Shown here in pieces: positions 10,144-23,700 of a stretch of 64,000 nt of DNA (its first letter is position 1; each line of letters starts with the position of its first letter). A model generated the notes under the pieces. The model saw nothing but the letters and a program-made list of their open reading frames with translations. It was not told where the DNA came from and did no database searches. Both the position numbers and the translations under genes were made by a program. The DNA is from Basidiobolus meristosporus CBS 931.73 (taxonomy: Eukaryota; Basidiobolomycota; Basidiobolomycetes; Basidiobolales; Basidiobolaceae): NCBI GenBank assembly GCA_002104905.1, contig MCFE01000098.1, forward strand, positions 1-64,000. Direction: 5' to 3'.

Positions 10144-10527
10144 TTTGTATGGTGGTGGTGAGATTGGGAGCGGATCTAGAAATAGAAGTGTAGCCACTCA
10201 GGAACAGCTACGGACGATCTTATCGGACCCGAAAAGGGCGCTCAGTCGGGGATACTTCTATTAATAACAATGAAAATAAACTTCATGACTCATCTTTACA
10301 AGTCTCCCTGATTTAAAGAACAGTCTGGCACGCCTCACTTGATTGGGGCGAAGGACACCGCCCAATGTGATTGGTAACCAAACTTTTTTGAAATTTCGGC
10401 TTTCAACGCATCACAGTAGATAAGGTTTGGGGAAATAGGACTCGGTTTCACGTGTCATCGGAAATATAAACATGGCATGAAAACAGGGAGCGAGGCCAGG
10501 TTTCAAGGACTCCTGCAGACATTAGTT

Positions 10528-10599
10528 TCCGAGGAATCCCATTGCTTAATCATACTCTGGGCATCCGAGGAATCACATTGCTTAATCATACTTGTGCCC
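10528..10599. repeat. Two tandem copies of a 36-bp unit
   Basis: Both copies begin TCCGAGGAATC and contain CATTGCTTAATCATACT. They lie at 10,528-10,563 and 10,564-10,599 and differ at a handful of positions. No function is apparent. Confidence 0.85.
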
Positions 10600-10788
10600 A
10601 GCAAATACCCAACTGCAGTATACTTGTTCACTTTATTGCAATCATTGACAAACCGTTGAATACTAGAGCAGCGAGAGAAGCTATTTACAATCAGTAAAGC
10701 GGAGGTCGGGTTTAGAGCTGATAGGGACTTATTACATTGTTGGATTTCTCTATGAAGGTTGGTTCAGTAAGCAACTTCGAACCTGGTC

Positions 10789-12353
10789 CTATCGTTTCAG
10801 AAACTCCAAAAGAGTAGCCATCATTTCCACCTGACGTTCTTGTATTTCGATCTTCTTCTCCCTGTGTCGCTCTCTACGCTCCATCTTCTGTTTCAAATAT
10901 TCCATACGGTCTTGATGCTTTCTTCGTAAAAAGTTCAGATACTCTTCGGATTGTTGAAACTGGAAAAATTCACATGCATGTTCTTCGGGGAACTTGCGCT
11001 TTTCCGATCTGAGAGGGGCTGGACTTTCGTGAGGTGACGCGTACGACGCTTCACTCATGTGGGAATCGTTTGGAATGTGCTCCACAGAATCTAGGCTTGG
11101 GTGGGGGTTGGCTTGTGAGCTGGTCACCGATGCTGCCGTAATCCCATGTCCAGTGGTTGGGAATCCACGCGAGTTAACTTCATTGTCGGGAAATGGTGAC
11201 ATGCTCGCGTCACCGTAATTGACCTGAACAGAATGGCTAGGATTCTCAGAAATCCCGCCAACACTTGAAACTGGCGTATTTGGAGTTGGAGTCCCAGTAG
11301 AGACATTTATCCCAGGCGTGCCGTTTGTTGTGTTGAAGTGCACAGCCTGCCCATTACCAAGTATCTGCTGAGAAACCGATGTAGAGGGTTGGCTATATTG
11401 TTGTGGTTGATGTGCTTGCTGTTGTTGCTGCTGCTGTTGTTGTTGCATAGTATGTTGCATATTTTGCTGTTGTACTTGCTGGGCCTGCTGATGAGCGAGC
11501 TGCTGAAGCTGTTGCTGCTGGATCTGGTGCATTTGAGAGGCTGGCGTCTGAGGATGAACTTGCTGAGGCTGACCATTTGCATCAAATGCTACGCTCAATT
11601 GCTCGGTGGGAGTGCAGCTTTGAGATACGGTGGGTGAACCGGCATCATTCTGGAGAGGCATACCGTTGGAGTCAACGGCATGGTTTCTCATAGCAACAGG
11701 AACAGAAGCACGATGCACCCTGATGGCGTTCATATCTTCGAAATAGTCGTCAGTTTTCTTGGAATTCCCTGGCTGGCTGTTATGTTGGAGGATTTCCTAA
11801 AATTTGGTGGAAACCGTGAGCCAACTGTAGAGCATACGATGTGACAAGCACCAGTAGTGCTGTTAGCGTACCTTATATTTACGTTCTAACGTTTTCCATC
11901 GATTTCGACACTGCTCTGCCGAACGATTAAATCCTGCTTCCAGCATTTTTCGATGAAGTCTTTCCCAGACCGAAGCGTTTCTCTTCATGCTTTCGAAATA
12001 TTCGCGGTGCTCGCCATAGAGTTTGATCAAGTGCTTGGTTTCATCATGTCTCCAGTTTTCACTGTATCTGGAAGTGCCCTTTACTGGGGAAGGGCTTTTG
12101 TCTACACAGGGAATGTCAAAGTTCATAAAGTTATATGGATAGCCCAGGCTAATGATGGAAAAAGAAAGTTCGCCTTACCAAAGCCAGGGATGTTGGAAGT
12201 GTTGCTAGCTGGAAGTCCATCGGTAGTGGTATTGATGTTAGGGTGGGTTTGATTCTGGAGGACAAGATTATGGGGAGCTCCCGAAAGAGCGTTGGCTATT
12301 GTACCCGACACATTCGGGATCTGTGTATAAAGAGTGGAGGAAGTAGAACTCAT
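10789..12353 (-). CDS. Myb/SANT-like (trihelix type) DNA-binding protein with polyQ tract
   Basis: Exons 12,353-12,179, 12,101-11,872 and 11,796-10,789 join in frame to 470 residues; the introns are 77 and 75 bp with GTAAGG and GTACGC donors. Exon 2 carries a Myb/SANT-like helix bundle: WRHDETKHLIKLYGEHREYF, then WERLHRKMLEAGFNRSAEQC and RNRWKTLERKYK, the three-Trp spacing of trihelix/Myb_DNA-bind_4 proteins. The middle is rich in Gln, including an unbroken run of about ten, with His/Gln-rich flanks. The C-terminus (about the last 60 residues, FLRRKHQDRMEYLKQKMERR onward) is a charged helix likely to form a coiled coil. A nuclear transcription factor is the natural reading. The target genes are unknown, and I do not recognise a named ortholog. 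Confidence 0.85.
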
Positions 12354-13535
12354 ACAAAAAATTAGAAAAGAAAAAGGAACGGTCTTCGGAGAAGAATAGA
12401 GTGCGACGGAAACTGAGTGAGTGTATTACGGAAGACTAGAAGAGAGTGAATTTTTCAGTAAAGTTTGTTACGAATCCTAGTACAGAGTGTTCTCGTTTAC
12501 TACAGGCTCCCCTGGCAATCTCTATTCCAATGAAATATCAGCCTCGTGGATATTTGTGACAAATTACTCAACGCGATTTGCCACTGATTTTTCAGCTCCT
12601 CCATAATGATTGGAATTGTCTTCAATTGCCATTGTTTCGCCAAGTTATATGAAATAGAACAGAACGGATGATTGTCCCTATACATAGTCGAATGCAGGCA
12701 GGTCTAAGAGTGATGATGAGGAGCTGAAATCCAAATCAAGCTATTGCACGGAAGCAGGAAAGGAGACTACGAAGCACTGTATTGTAGAAGCAGTATGGCA
12801 CCATTAGATCATTCATGGATACTTTCTCACATGACCATGTAATATTGATGATCACGAATACATCGCCTCGCATCCAGCATAGAAATGAGCTAAATACGAC
12901 CAATACGATCAGCAGCCATAGTATTCGCGATCATATTACTACTGGTATTCCAGTATTCACGATCATTTGATTATACAAATTGGATGAATAGCAAGCAGTC
13001 GAAGAAAACCAAGGGCTGGGTAATGAAGGATGCGTGTGACAGCCTAGAAGATGAAACGACCATAGAATACATTCCGCCTTGGAGATGGACTCTTCACTGA
13101 GTATTAATTTGCTTGTCCAACACAACACGGGTAATTCGCGAGTGGCTGGGTCATGGCAAATTTCGCTGGAATAATGGCTTGGTGACACAGATACACACGG
13201 TTTTGCTTGCTCCTTGATTAAGTGAATCTGGCATTTCAAGTAATTTGTTCCGAATCTATGCTCTAGTTCATTCTTCACTATACCCCAACTCCTCACTCAC
13301 CTCTCATCAGCAGGTTGGGGGCTTCGAATGGTGGTCATCCAATCAGTGATGACGAGTCAGTCTTTGGCCATTGGCTCAATGGAAAAATCACGGGTTAGCG
13401 GACATGGAATGGGTGGCGTCGTACATCGTAGAGTAATCCCTGTCTATTCTTTTTTATAGATTTACGTCAGGTAACCAAGGTCTGAACTTCTACCTGTCAA
13501 AACATCTCTCTTCTATCCGTCTTGTAAACCCTAGG
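12354..13535. other. Intergenic region between divergent genes
   Basis: This holds the 5' sides of both the Myb/SANT-like gene (minus) and the succinyl-CoA ligase gene (plus). A 121-codon minus-strand open frame at 12,931-13,296 has no recognisable motif and is probably chance. Nothing else is supported. Confidence 0.5.
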
Positions 13536-14672
13536 ATGTTCTTCCGTAGTGCACTTCGTCATGCTGCTCGCTCAGGTACCACCAATTCAGCAGCGTTGCT
13601 TGTTCGAGGTGCAGAGTACCTATCGTTAACTCCTTTGATTCATAGCCCGTAGCTTTTCTTCCTCCACCACTGCTCGCAGCTACGAAGACACCGTTAAGAA
13701 TATGTTGATCAACAAGAACACACGAGTCATATGCCAAGGCTTCACCGGAAAGCAAGTATGTTTTCGGGACCAACCAATGCTGAGCGGAACCTTGCGATCC
13801 AACATTCTGACGCTAATTCACCCTCATAGGGAACTTTCCATTCTACCCAAGCCATTGAATATGGTACCAACATGGTTGGCGGTGTTTCTCCCAAGAAAGC
13901 CGGCCAGACCCACCTAGGCCTCCCAGTTTATGGCAACGTTGCCGAAGCTGTCCGTGAAGCTAAGCCAGATGCTAGTGTTATCTATGTTCCTCCCCCAGGC
14001 GCTGCTGCTGCCATCCTTGAAGCCATCGAGAATGAAATTCCTTTGGTCGTTGCCATCACCGAAGGTATTCCACAACACGACATGGTCAGAGTTGTCAAGG
14101 CCTTGAAAAGCCAAAGCAAGACCAGACTCATTGGACCTAACTGCCCCGGTATTATCGCACCCGATGCCTGTAAGATCGGTATTATGCCAGGCCACATTCA
14201 CAAGAGAGGCAAGATTGGTGTTGTTTCTCGTTCCGGTACTTTGACCTACGAAGCCGTCAACCAAACCACCCAAGTTGGCCTCGGCCAAACCCTCTGTGTC
14301 GGTATTGGCGGTGATCCCTTCAACGGTACCAATTTCATTGATTGTCTGAAGGTCTTCTTGGACGATCCTGAAACCGAGGGTATCATTCTTATTGGTGAAA
14401 TCGGTGGATCTGCTGAGGAAGAGGCAGCCGAGTATCTGACCCAATACAACTTCAGCAAGCCTGACCCCAAGCCCGTTGTTTCCTTCATTGCCGGTTTGAC
14501 TGCTCCTCCAGGCCGTAGAATGGGCCATGCTGGTGCTATCATTGCCGGTGGCAAGGGCGGTGCCAACGACAAGATCAATGCACTGGAAAAGGCCGGTGTT
14601 GTCGTCTCTAGATCTCCAGCCAAGCTTGGTACTCTCATGAAGGAGGCCATGGTCAAGGCTGGTAAAGCCTAA
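13536..14672 (+). CDS. LSC1: Succinyl-CoA ligase (ADP/GDP-forming) alpha subunit, mitochondrial
   Basis: Exons 13,536-13,575, 13,646-13,755 and 13,830-14,672 give 330 residues, the usual length. With the beta subunit it converts succinyl-CoA to succinate while making ATP or GTP in the TCA cycle. The N-terminus is rich in Arg, Ser and Ala without acidic residues for about 24 residues, a mitochondrial presequence. The CoA-binding start GFTGKQGTFH spans the exon 2/3 junction, which confirms the splice. It is followed by [16 protein letters not shown], and GHAGAI, whose His283 is the expected phosphohistidine. Introns are 70 and 74 bp. An AATAAA lies at 14,879-14,884. The gene is complete and looks functional. 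Confidence 0.95.
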
Positions 14673-14937
14673 TCTAATTACCTGATCGCAATTGTTCAAG
14701 GCATGGTTAAAGAAACTAAACAACTATATCCCCACACATTCACTTGTATAAATGTTTTCTTGGGTCTTGAGTTCCAATCAAGAGTAATTCGATTTTACAT
14801 AAAAGTTTACCCCGATGGGTATTAGTATATGCATACAATGCAGCTTTTGGATCAGCCATGACATCATCGCCGGACCTAATAAAACCGGTAGTTACACGGC
14901 CATAAAGGGTTCGCCCGTAGGGAATAGAGCAAGCAAC

Positions 14938-17262
14938 ATGGCGCCGAGAAAACGTGCGGCAAAGCCAAAGCCTACTCCGAGCAGTGCATCTGCTTCGAAG
15001 TCAGCAGACATCCAGAATGCTGCACTGCAGCAAAAGATCAGGTGAGCCAACCTATATGTCCATACCAAAGAATGTCTTGTGAGGTGCTAACGAGGCAGTC
15101 TTGAAGAGCGGAGATATTTCCTTCGATAAATCCCTATACGCCTTCCTTCAACATAGCGATCAGACTCTTCTTTATGGTGCGCGCCTTGGCTGCCATCACT
15201 TCTAGTATATCTGACTGTGACGAGACCTTTAACTACTGGGAGCCCACGCATTACTTGCAATATGGCTCAGGTTTGCAAACCTGGGAATATTCGCCCATTT
15301 ACGCTATTCGCTCGTGGGCCTATATCGGTATCCACGCATTTATGGGCAAAGTGTTTGAGTTGGTAATAGCAAAAAAGAAGGTAACTCTTTAATGGGTACT
15401 TCAGAATGAAACGGTTCGCAACGACTCACTTGTTCTACTCCTTTAGATGCAGATATTTTTCTTCATACGAATGTGCTTTGCCATAATTTGTTCTTATTGC
15501 GAAGCTAGATTTTATCGAGCCATTGTCGAGCATGTTAACCCCAGGATTGGAAGATATACTTTAGTGCTTCTTCTGGGTAGTGCTGGGATGTACAGCGCTT
15601 CAGTTGGTATGGGATGCCCCGTATTCTGGCCTATACCCCGAGCGAGCACTAACCATTTGAAACAGCCTATTTACCCTCGACTTTCTCTATGTATACCACT
15701 ATGCTTGCATTCGCTTATGCATTACAGAGTCCCTCGGTATCGTCCGGCTCTCGTACATACAAGGCTGTGTTTTGGTTTGCGTTGGGAGCAATTTTAGGAT
15801 GGCCGTTCAGTGGCGCGGTCGGAATACCTTTTGTGATCGAGGAGTTGTTTGTGAAAGGAAGCGAAATAACCAAGAAGAAGGACCACTGGAGGAGTCGCCG
15901 TATATATCGCTTGGTTACCGCCGGCGTGGTTGGATTATCTCTCTTAGTAAGCGATCGTGATGTTTGGTTAATCCAAACGATTAGATGCTAACGCTTTGAT
16001 TGTTCAGCTCCCTGTAGCGCTCATTGACTATTTCTATTACCAGAAGTGGACCTTTGTACCTTTCAACATCATTGGGTACAATGTGTTCAGTGGCGCAGAG
16101 AGAGGGCCTAATATTTTCGGCACTGAGCCATGGTGGTTTTATCTTGTAAACGGAGTGCTCAACTTCAATATTATTTTTGTTTGCGCGTTGGCCAGCATGC
16201 CTGCTTTGGTGGGTGTTTGCCTCGTTGAGTTTTTCCTCATGTATGCCTAACCAAACAGTGCTACCCTCTAGTTATTCACCTACTGGATGAATCTACCTAA
16301 AGCACAGCCCCAAGATGGCAAAGGGCCGACCTCCCCTTATGTCAAATTCATATTCCGATTGGCGCCCTTCTACGTATGGCTGTTCATCTTCACCATCCAA
16401 CCACACAAAGAGGAGCGGTTTTTGTTCGTGGTGTATCCGTTGATTTGCCTCAACGCCGCAGTGGGGCTGTTTATTGTCAGGGGATGGCTCGAAAACCTAT
16501 ACATTAAGCATCTTGCCAAGAATATGAAATCGGTATGTGGCCAAACAAACGCACTGCGTGAAACGAATCTCACAATATCTACTACAGGACCATTCCTATG
16601 TGGTGACATTTGTCAGTGTTGCTGTGATCTCGGTATTTCTGATCATCTCGATGTCTCGAGTGGTGGGACTATACACCCACTACCATGCACCGTTAGACGT
16701 GTACGGCAAATTCTATGACAACGATTTCCTAAGCCACGCTGCCGAGATGCATAACGGGACCGAGGCCAACGTATGTGTTGGAAAAGAATGGTACCGCTTC
16801 CATAGTCACTACTTTTTGCCAGACAATTATCGACTTCGGTTCGTCCGCTCTTCATTCCGTGGGTTGCTACCCAAATACTTCTACGAAGACAAAGAGCAGA
16901 GCCACCATAGGCCTGGAACCTGGATGGTTCCACATCATATGAACGACTTGAATCACGAAGAGATGGACCGATACGTAGGTGTTTATTAGGCTGGCAATGG
17001 TCAATGGAGCCCGTGCTTAATTTTTATCCAGATTGATGTAGGGCAATGTGACTACATGATCGACGTTGATTATCCCTCTCGTGCGGTCAATCCGGAAGAG
17101 CCACGCTACGCTGCAGATACTCAGCATTGGACTAAATACTACTGCCAGCCCTTTCTGGACCAGGCGAATTCTCCCTCCTTGACTCGCGCTTTTTATATCC
17201 CTTCCCTTGATCAAACCTCAAACCAATGGGGAGAATACTGTCTTCTAGAGAAGTCGAAATAG
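14938..17262 (+). CDS. ALG9: Dolichyl-P-Man alpha-1,2-mannosyltransferase ALG9
   Basis: Eight exons join in frame to 632 residues: 14,938-15,041, 15,107-15,380, 15,447-15,606, 15,666-15,946, 16,008-16,208, 16,272-16,532, 16,588-16,974, 17,032-17,262. ALG9 is an ER polytopic GT22 enzyme that adds alpha-1,2-mannoses to the lipid-linked oligosaccharide in the lumen. The family signature SDCDETFNYWEP (residues 70-81, with the acidic catalytic loop) is present, as are the lumenal motif QPHKEERFL and multiple hydrophobic helices. The C-terminal soluble part holds EWYRFHSHYFLPDNYRLRFV, conserved in ALG9. The start ATG is followed by a basic 30-residue cytosolic tail. The exon 2 acceptor (TTGAAG, 15,106) is the least certain junction; it is the one that keeps frame into INPYTPSF. 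Confidence 0.93.
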
Positions 17263-17768
17263 TGCTGATGCTCATCTGGTTTATCACTGTGATTCATGTA
17301 GTAAAGCTTCCCATTCACGTGATATAGTTTGACAATTCGTAATATCAGTAATTTCATATTCACCAATCATCACAGGCAACGATATTAGCGGAGCCTAGGT
17401 TACCTCAATGAAAAAGGACGTTTGTTTTGATTGCGAACTATATGACAGGCTATTCAGATTACCCAAGATCATGCATGTAAATTGAAGAGCCCCTTAATGG
17501 GGATTGTACCCTCATACAGTGAATTGAGTTCCACGGATATATTTCAATATGCCAGCAAATCCTCGTCTACTCGACTTGACCTGGCTTGGCTTGTCATCAA
17601 GTATTGAGCCAACACTTTCAAAGCCCCTACAACCAGATTTAGTTTAACTTATATATATTCGTAAAGTAATCTTCAAGGAGAGAAGGTACAGTTTCAAAGT
17701 CTACTCTAGAGAGCTATTCTCATACAGTGTAGTGACCTTGAGAAAAAGTCTTTAGATATTTATTCACC
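17263..17768 (+). promoter_or_regulatory. Intergenic region with likely dynein promoter
   Basis: This 506-bp gap lies between ALG9 and the dynein start. A TATATATAT run sits at about 17,649-17,657, roughly 110 bp before the ATG, where a fungal TATA element would be expected. No other feature is visible. The TATA role is inference from position. Confidence 0.35.
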
Positions 17769-20700
17769 ATGGAGGATGATACACAAGGAGTTGCTACTCC
17801 CATCGACTCCCTCTCCCAGCTCTTTGACCCAAGCGTATTCAAGGAATACTTGGAGAAGCTTTTGCCTCTAGTCCTCGCTGCTGATCCCGAGGACATTGAG
17901 AGCTCGCTATTTGCTTACCCGGATTCTCTGGAAAAGTGCCGTCGCTTTGCCAATGATCCACAAAATTCTGTACTCTATGTATTAAAAGAGCGCGAAGCTA
18001 GAAAAGACGACGGTACTTATCACTTCTACAGCCTCGTTGTTACCTTCAGTCAGCTAATCTACTTTAACAGCTGACGACCATTCTAGCTATAGCTACACAT
18101 ATTCCCTTTCCCACGAGATAACTTATTTACCTAATCATGTTGCTTCTCTGGCCTTAATCAAACGTTCGCCAACACTGGACGCACTCCGTCCTCTGCAGAA
18201 CCAACTCCAGCTTATCAACCTTCCTGGACCTGCATCCACCGATAACACCACTGGTGCTGCTACCCCCTACGAGGCTCTTCACGCATACATCCATCATGCC
18301 GTAAGCCCATTCTTCAACGCTTACGTTAGCTCCAAGGAGGCTTCGAGCGAAGGCACTGCCAGCGCAGGTGGAAAGCGCGAGGACAAAGATAGCAAAATGG
18401 GTACTTAACAGCGCTTTGGTATAATCCATCAGTCCTTGATAATAACCAAATCATTCACTACCAAGGCATCCCCATGACCAAAAAGAAGATCGCCGAGCTG
18501 GAGTTGTCCTTGCTCCACTTGCAACAGAACGTCGAGATCCCCGAAATCTCCCTGAACATCCACCCTGCCGTTCAACGGGCTGTGGAGAAGGTAAAGGGCC
18601 GTTTAGCAACTTTCCCAGTGCACTGTGTCTGACATTCTCGACTTTAGTGCCGTGAGCTGCGTCAGCGTATTACCGTCGACGCCGTCGATCCCAGCCTTCT
18701 TTCGGATTCTTCCTTTTTGAACCGTCTGCAAGGCGATGTGAATGGATGGATCAAGGAGATTCAGAAAGTGACCAAGCTTTCCAGAGATCCGGCCAATGGT
18801 ACTGCCTCTCAGGAAATCAATTTCTGGATCAGCATGGAGCGAGCCCTTGAGAAGATCGAAGAGCAGCTTAAAAGCGATCAGATCGGTAGGCCATTGTTGT
18901 GCAGTTGTTGTTGAAGTACACGGGTCGCTAATCAAAGCATCTAGTTTTAACCTTGGAGGTTCTCAAGAACGCCAAGAGATTCCACGCCACGGTTAGTTTC
19001 ATTGCCGACACGGGCTTGAAAGAGGGGACGGAGAAAGTCTTGAAGTACAACCAGCTGATGAAGGACTTCCCCTTGAACGAATTGCTTTCCGCAACTGACG
19101 TGGAAAAAGTCCGGGACTCCCTTGTCCTTATCTTTGGCCATTTAAACAAGAAGCTGAAGCTTTCACCATATCCTATCCGCCGAGCACTCCCTTTCGTCGA
19201 GGCGATCTCCAGAGATCTCAACGACCAGCTGCTCAAAGTCCTCGGAAGCCGTAGGTTGATGTACATGGATTACGAGGACTTCGAGAAGATTACCGACGGT
19301 GCTGACGAGGTGTTCCGCACGTGGGACGATTTGATTAAGGAGTTCACTAATGTCGCCAGAGAGGTGACTCGTAAGCGTGCCGAGAAGTTCATGCCAATCA
19401 AGATCAACCCGGCCCACGCTAAACTGCAAGAACGGGTGAACTTCGTTCGCAACTTCAGAAAGCAGCATGAACAACTACACAACACCATTGTGCGTGTGAT
19501 GAGCGCTTCAACCAACTCCAGGCCCATGGTCGTGAGTGGTAGTGTGATCGAGATGACCCCACAGGAGAGCGTGAGTGTGAGCGACATCAATTCGGTTGAG
19601 GAGGTCAAGCTTGCCTACGAGAGCGTGAAGAACATCGATGTTCTTGACGTTTCCCCTGAGGGAACCGAGATGTGGGTTAGCGCAGAAAACTCCTACAACG
19701 AGCGCGTATCCCGGGTAGAAAACCAAATCATTGCTCGCCTTCGCGACAAACTTGGTACCGCCAAGAACGCCAACGAGATGTTCCGCGTGTTCTCGAAATT
19801 CAACGCACTCTTCGTGCGTCCCAAGATCCGTGGTGCCATCCAAGAATATCAAACGCAGCTCATCGACAGCGTAAAGGAGGATATCAAAAAGCTTCATGAC
19901 AAATTCAAGATGCAATACCGCAACTCCGAAGCGTACCATATGAGCGGGCTCAGAGATCTGCCACCGATTTCCGGTGCCATCATCTGGGCACGCCAGATCG
20001 AGCGCCAACTCTCCACCTACATGAAGCGAGTGGAGGATGTCTTGGGTAAAGGGTGGGAGCTGTACGCCGAAGGTCAGAAGCTTCAAAGCGAAAGCAACAG
20101 TTTCCGAAAGAAGCTGGATACTCGACAAATCTATGATGCTTGGCTATCGGAAATTGCCAAACGTGACTTGTCGGTGTCGGGACGAATCTTCGAGATCTCC
20201 CGTGTCCGTGCCCAAGGAAACATCCTACAGTTGGGGGTGAACTTCGATAGTCAGGTGATCACCCTGTTCAAGGAGGTGCGAAACCTTCTCTGGCAGGGAT
20301 TCCAGGTCCCTCACAGTGTTAGCAACATCGCCAAAGATGCCAAAAGGGTTTATCCGTTTGTTGTCAGTCTGATGGAGACTGTGAGGACTTACCAGCAAAC
20401 CCTCAACAAAATCCATAAGCATCCGGACATCGCCACCTTGGTCGCCGGTTATCGCAATGATGTCCAGGTGATGATCACCAAGGGAATCAACCTTCGCTGG
20501 GATTACTTTGTGAACACCTACGACGCCCACCACCGTCCGCTTACCTATACGGCGGGGGCAGCGCTGGACGCCCGCGAGAACCGTCATGTGATGTTCGTTC
20601 GTGAGTTCGCCAATATAGTTTCCGTGTTCCAAGACAAGGTGGATTCGCTGATCATGGTCAACGATGAGATTGTCCAGGCGATTGAGGAGTTGAAGACCTG

Positions 20701-23700
20701 CTCTTACCAATCGGACAAGTTCGCCGACTGTCTTGAGAAGATGCAGAAGTTAATCGACAGGCTGAACCTCGAATCCTACTCCAACTTGGATGAGTGGGTC
20801 GCTCAGCTTGACTCACGTGTGGAAGGAGTTTTGGCGGTCCGACTACAGCAGGCCATCAAAGAGTGGATCGAAGAGTTCCTCCTCATAGATGAGGAAAGCG
20901 CCAGCTCCTTGAGCAAGCTTGCGACCAAGAAGAACAAGCGCAAGGGCTGGATGGATCTGGACGAGGAGGAAGGGGCCAAGGTGCGCGACGAGAAGACCCG
21001 TCCCAACCTGCGCATCTTGATCCATGAGATCCGAATTCGCAACCAAGTGATGTATCTCGACCCACCTCTTGAGCAGGCCCGCGCTAGCTGGTACACCCAG
21101 CTGCATGACTGGCTTGCGGTGGTCTGTTACTTGAAGAGGATTCAGAGTTCTCGCTACGAGATTGGCCTGCACGTCAAGAGTGAATCATCACTTGATATCA
21201 CTTACACCAATCTTCTTACCAAGCTCACCGAGAACACTCTCGACAAGGCGTACGAGATCATCGAGCAAAAGGTGAAGGAGGTCAACGATTACGTCAACAT
21301 CTGGCTGCAATACCAGTCGCTCTGGGATCTCGAGTCGAGCTATGTGTACTCGAAGCTTGGAGAGGACCTGAACAAGTGGCAGCAGATCCTTCTCGAGATC
21401 AAAAAGGCCCGAAACACATTCGACAACTCGGAGACCGACAAGTCATTTGGCCCACTGATCATTGACTACGAACAGGTCCAGAGCAAGGTCAACGCCAAGT
21501 ACGATTCTTGGCAACGAGAGATCCTCAACAAGTTCGGAAGTATGCTGGGTACAAGCATGCGGGACTTCCATACCGCCGTCTCCAAAGCCAGATATGACTT
21601 GGAGCAGCATTCCATCGACTCGAATACCACCAGCGAGACCGTCACGTTCATTACGTTTATTCAGGATCTGAAGCGTAAGGTCAACAAATGGAACAAAGAT
21701 GTCGAGCTTTACCGCCAAGGCCAGAAAACCCTTGAGCGCCAAAGATACCAGTTCCCAACCGAATGGCTGTACGTGGATCAGATCGAGGGTGAGTGGAGTG
21801 CTTTCAATGAAATCCTCACTCGTAAGAACAACGCTATCCAGGAGCAGATTGCTGGCCTCCAGATGAAGATTGTCGCGGAAGACAAGGTGGTGGAGCAAAA
21901 GATCAAGGACATTGTTGGCGAGTGGGAGAAGAACAAGCCCGTGCAGGGAGATATCAAGCCTGACATTGCCACCAACACGCTTAATATCTTCGAAGGACGG
22001 GTCACCCGAGTGAAGGAGGAGTATGACCAAGTTTGTCGCGCAAAGGAGGCGCTTGATTTGGACCTCACCACTGACGATCGTTTGGACCCAGTTCTTGAAG
22101 AGTTGCGTGACCTCAAGTCCGTTTGGTCCGCCCTTTCCAAGGTCTGGCAGTCGATTTATGAAATCAAGGATACCGTGTGGACCTTGGTTGTTCCCCGTAA
22201 GATTCGCCAACAGTTGGATGCTTTGCTGAACTCCACCAAGGAGATGCCAAACCGTATGCGTCAATACGCCGCCTTTGAATATATCCAGGAAACGCTGAGA
22301 CAATACCTGAAAGTCAATCCGCTTCTTGGGGATCTGAAATCCGAGGCGCTCCGTGAAAGACACTGGAAGCAGCTGTTCAAGCTCCTCCGCGTCGAAGGGC
22401 GTCTTGGCCTTTCGGAGATGACTATCGGGAATCTATGGGATTTGGACCTTCGCAAGAACGAGCAAGTTGTCCGCGAAGTGATTACAGTTGCCCAAGGTGA
22501 GATGGCCCTTGAGGAATTCTTGAAGCAGGTGAGAGAGACCTGGACCAACTATGTCCTGGAGCTGGTCAACTATCAAAACAAGTGTCGTCTCATTAAGGGC
22601 TGGGACGAGCTTTTTGGTAAATGCAGTGAGCACCTGAATTCCCTCACCGCCATGAAGCTGTCCCCTTACTACAAGGTCTTTGAAGAGGAGGCATCCGGCT
22701 GGGAGGAGAAGCTGAACAGAGTTCACGTGCTATTTGATGTTTGGATCGACGTGCAACGTCAATGGGTTTACCTGGAGGGGATCTTCACCGGAAGCGTGGA
22801 CATCAAGCATCTTCTACCCATCGAATCCTCCCGTTTCCAGAACATCAACTCCGAGTTCTTGACCGTGATGAAGAAGGTCTACAAATCTCCGTTTGTCCTC
22901 GATGTCCTGAACATCCAGAACATCCAGAAATCCCTGGAGCGCTTGGCCGATTTGTTGGGCAAGATTCAAAAAGCTCTTGGTGAATACCTTGAGCGGGAGA
23001 GATCTTCGTTCCCTCGTTTCTACTTCGTCGGCGACGAAGATCTCCTGGAGATCATTGGCAACAGCAAGGATGTGCTGCGCATACAGAAGCACTTCAAGAA
23101 GATGTTCGCGGGCATCTCCAACATTATCCTGAACGAAGACACCACCGTGATTCAAGGAATGGCTTCACGTGAAGGGGAGGAGGTTTACTTCAAGAACCCA
23201 GTTTCGATCAAGGACCATCCCAAGATCAACGACTGGCTAACCTTGCTCGAGAAGGAGATGAAGGTCTCGTTGGCACTGTTGCTTTCTGACGCGGTGACCG
23301 AGATGAACGACATCTACTACACCGAAGAGCTTGATCGCACAGCCTTCCTGGATTGGATTGAGAAATACCCAGCCCAGCTTGTGGTTCTTGCCGCCCAAGT
23401 CACCTGGTCTCAGTCCGTTGACAAGGCTTTAAGCACCATCGGGGAGCAGAACAACGGGGACTTTACTCCCATCAATGACTCGCTCGGATTAGTGGAGCGT
23501 AACCTGAACGTTCTCGCCGATGCAGTTCTTTCGGATTTGCAGCCTATCAAGCGTAGGAAGTGTGAACATCTCATCACCGAGTTGGTTCACCAAAGAGATG
23601 TCATTCGTTTGTTGATTTCCAACCGGGTGTGCTCCGCGAAGGACTTCGACTGGCTTTACCAGATGCGGTTCTACTTCAACGGAAGCGTCGAGGACCCGCT

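Larger units (their letters stand above)
9573..10788. other. Intergenic region with two short tandem repeats
   Basis: This is the upstream region of the MgtA-like gene and the downstream side of the Myb/SANT-like gene. Apart from the repeats at 10,057 and 10,528 I see no gene. Confidence 0.6.

Noticed and set aside
12931-13296. A 121-codon minus-strand open frame in the gap before succinyl-CoA ligase
   Set aside because: It has no domain, composition bias or repeat family; it is likely chance in a 1.2-kb non-coding stretch.
13914-14723. A 269-codon antisense frame opposite succinyl-CoA ligase alpha
   Set aside because: It is fully inside a highly conserved gene on the other strand and shows no independent signal.
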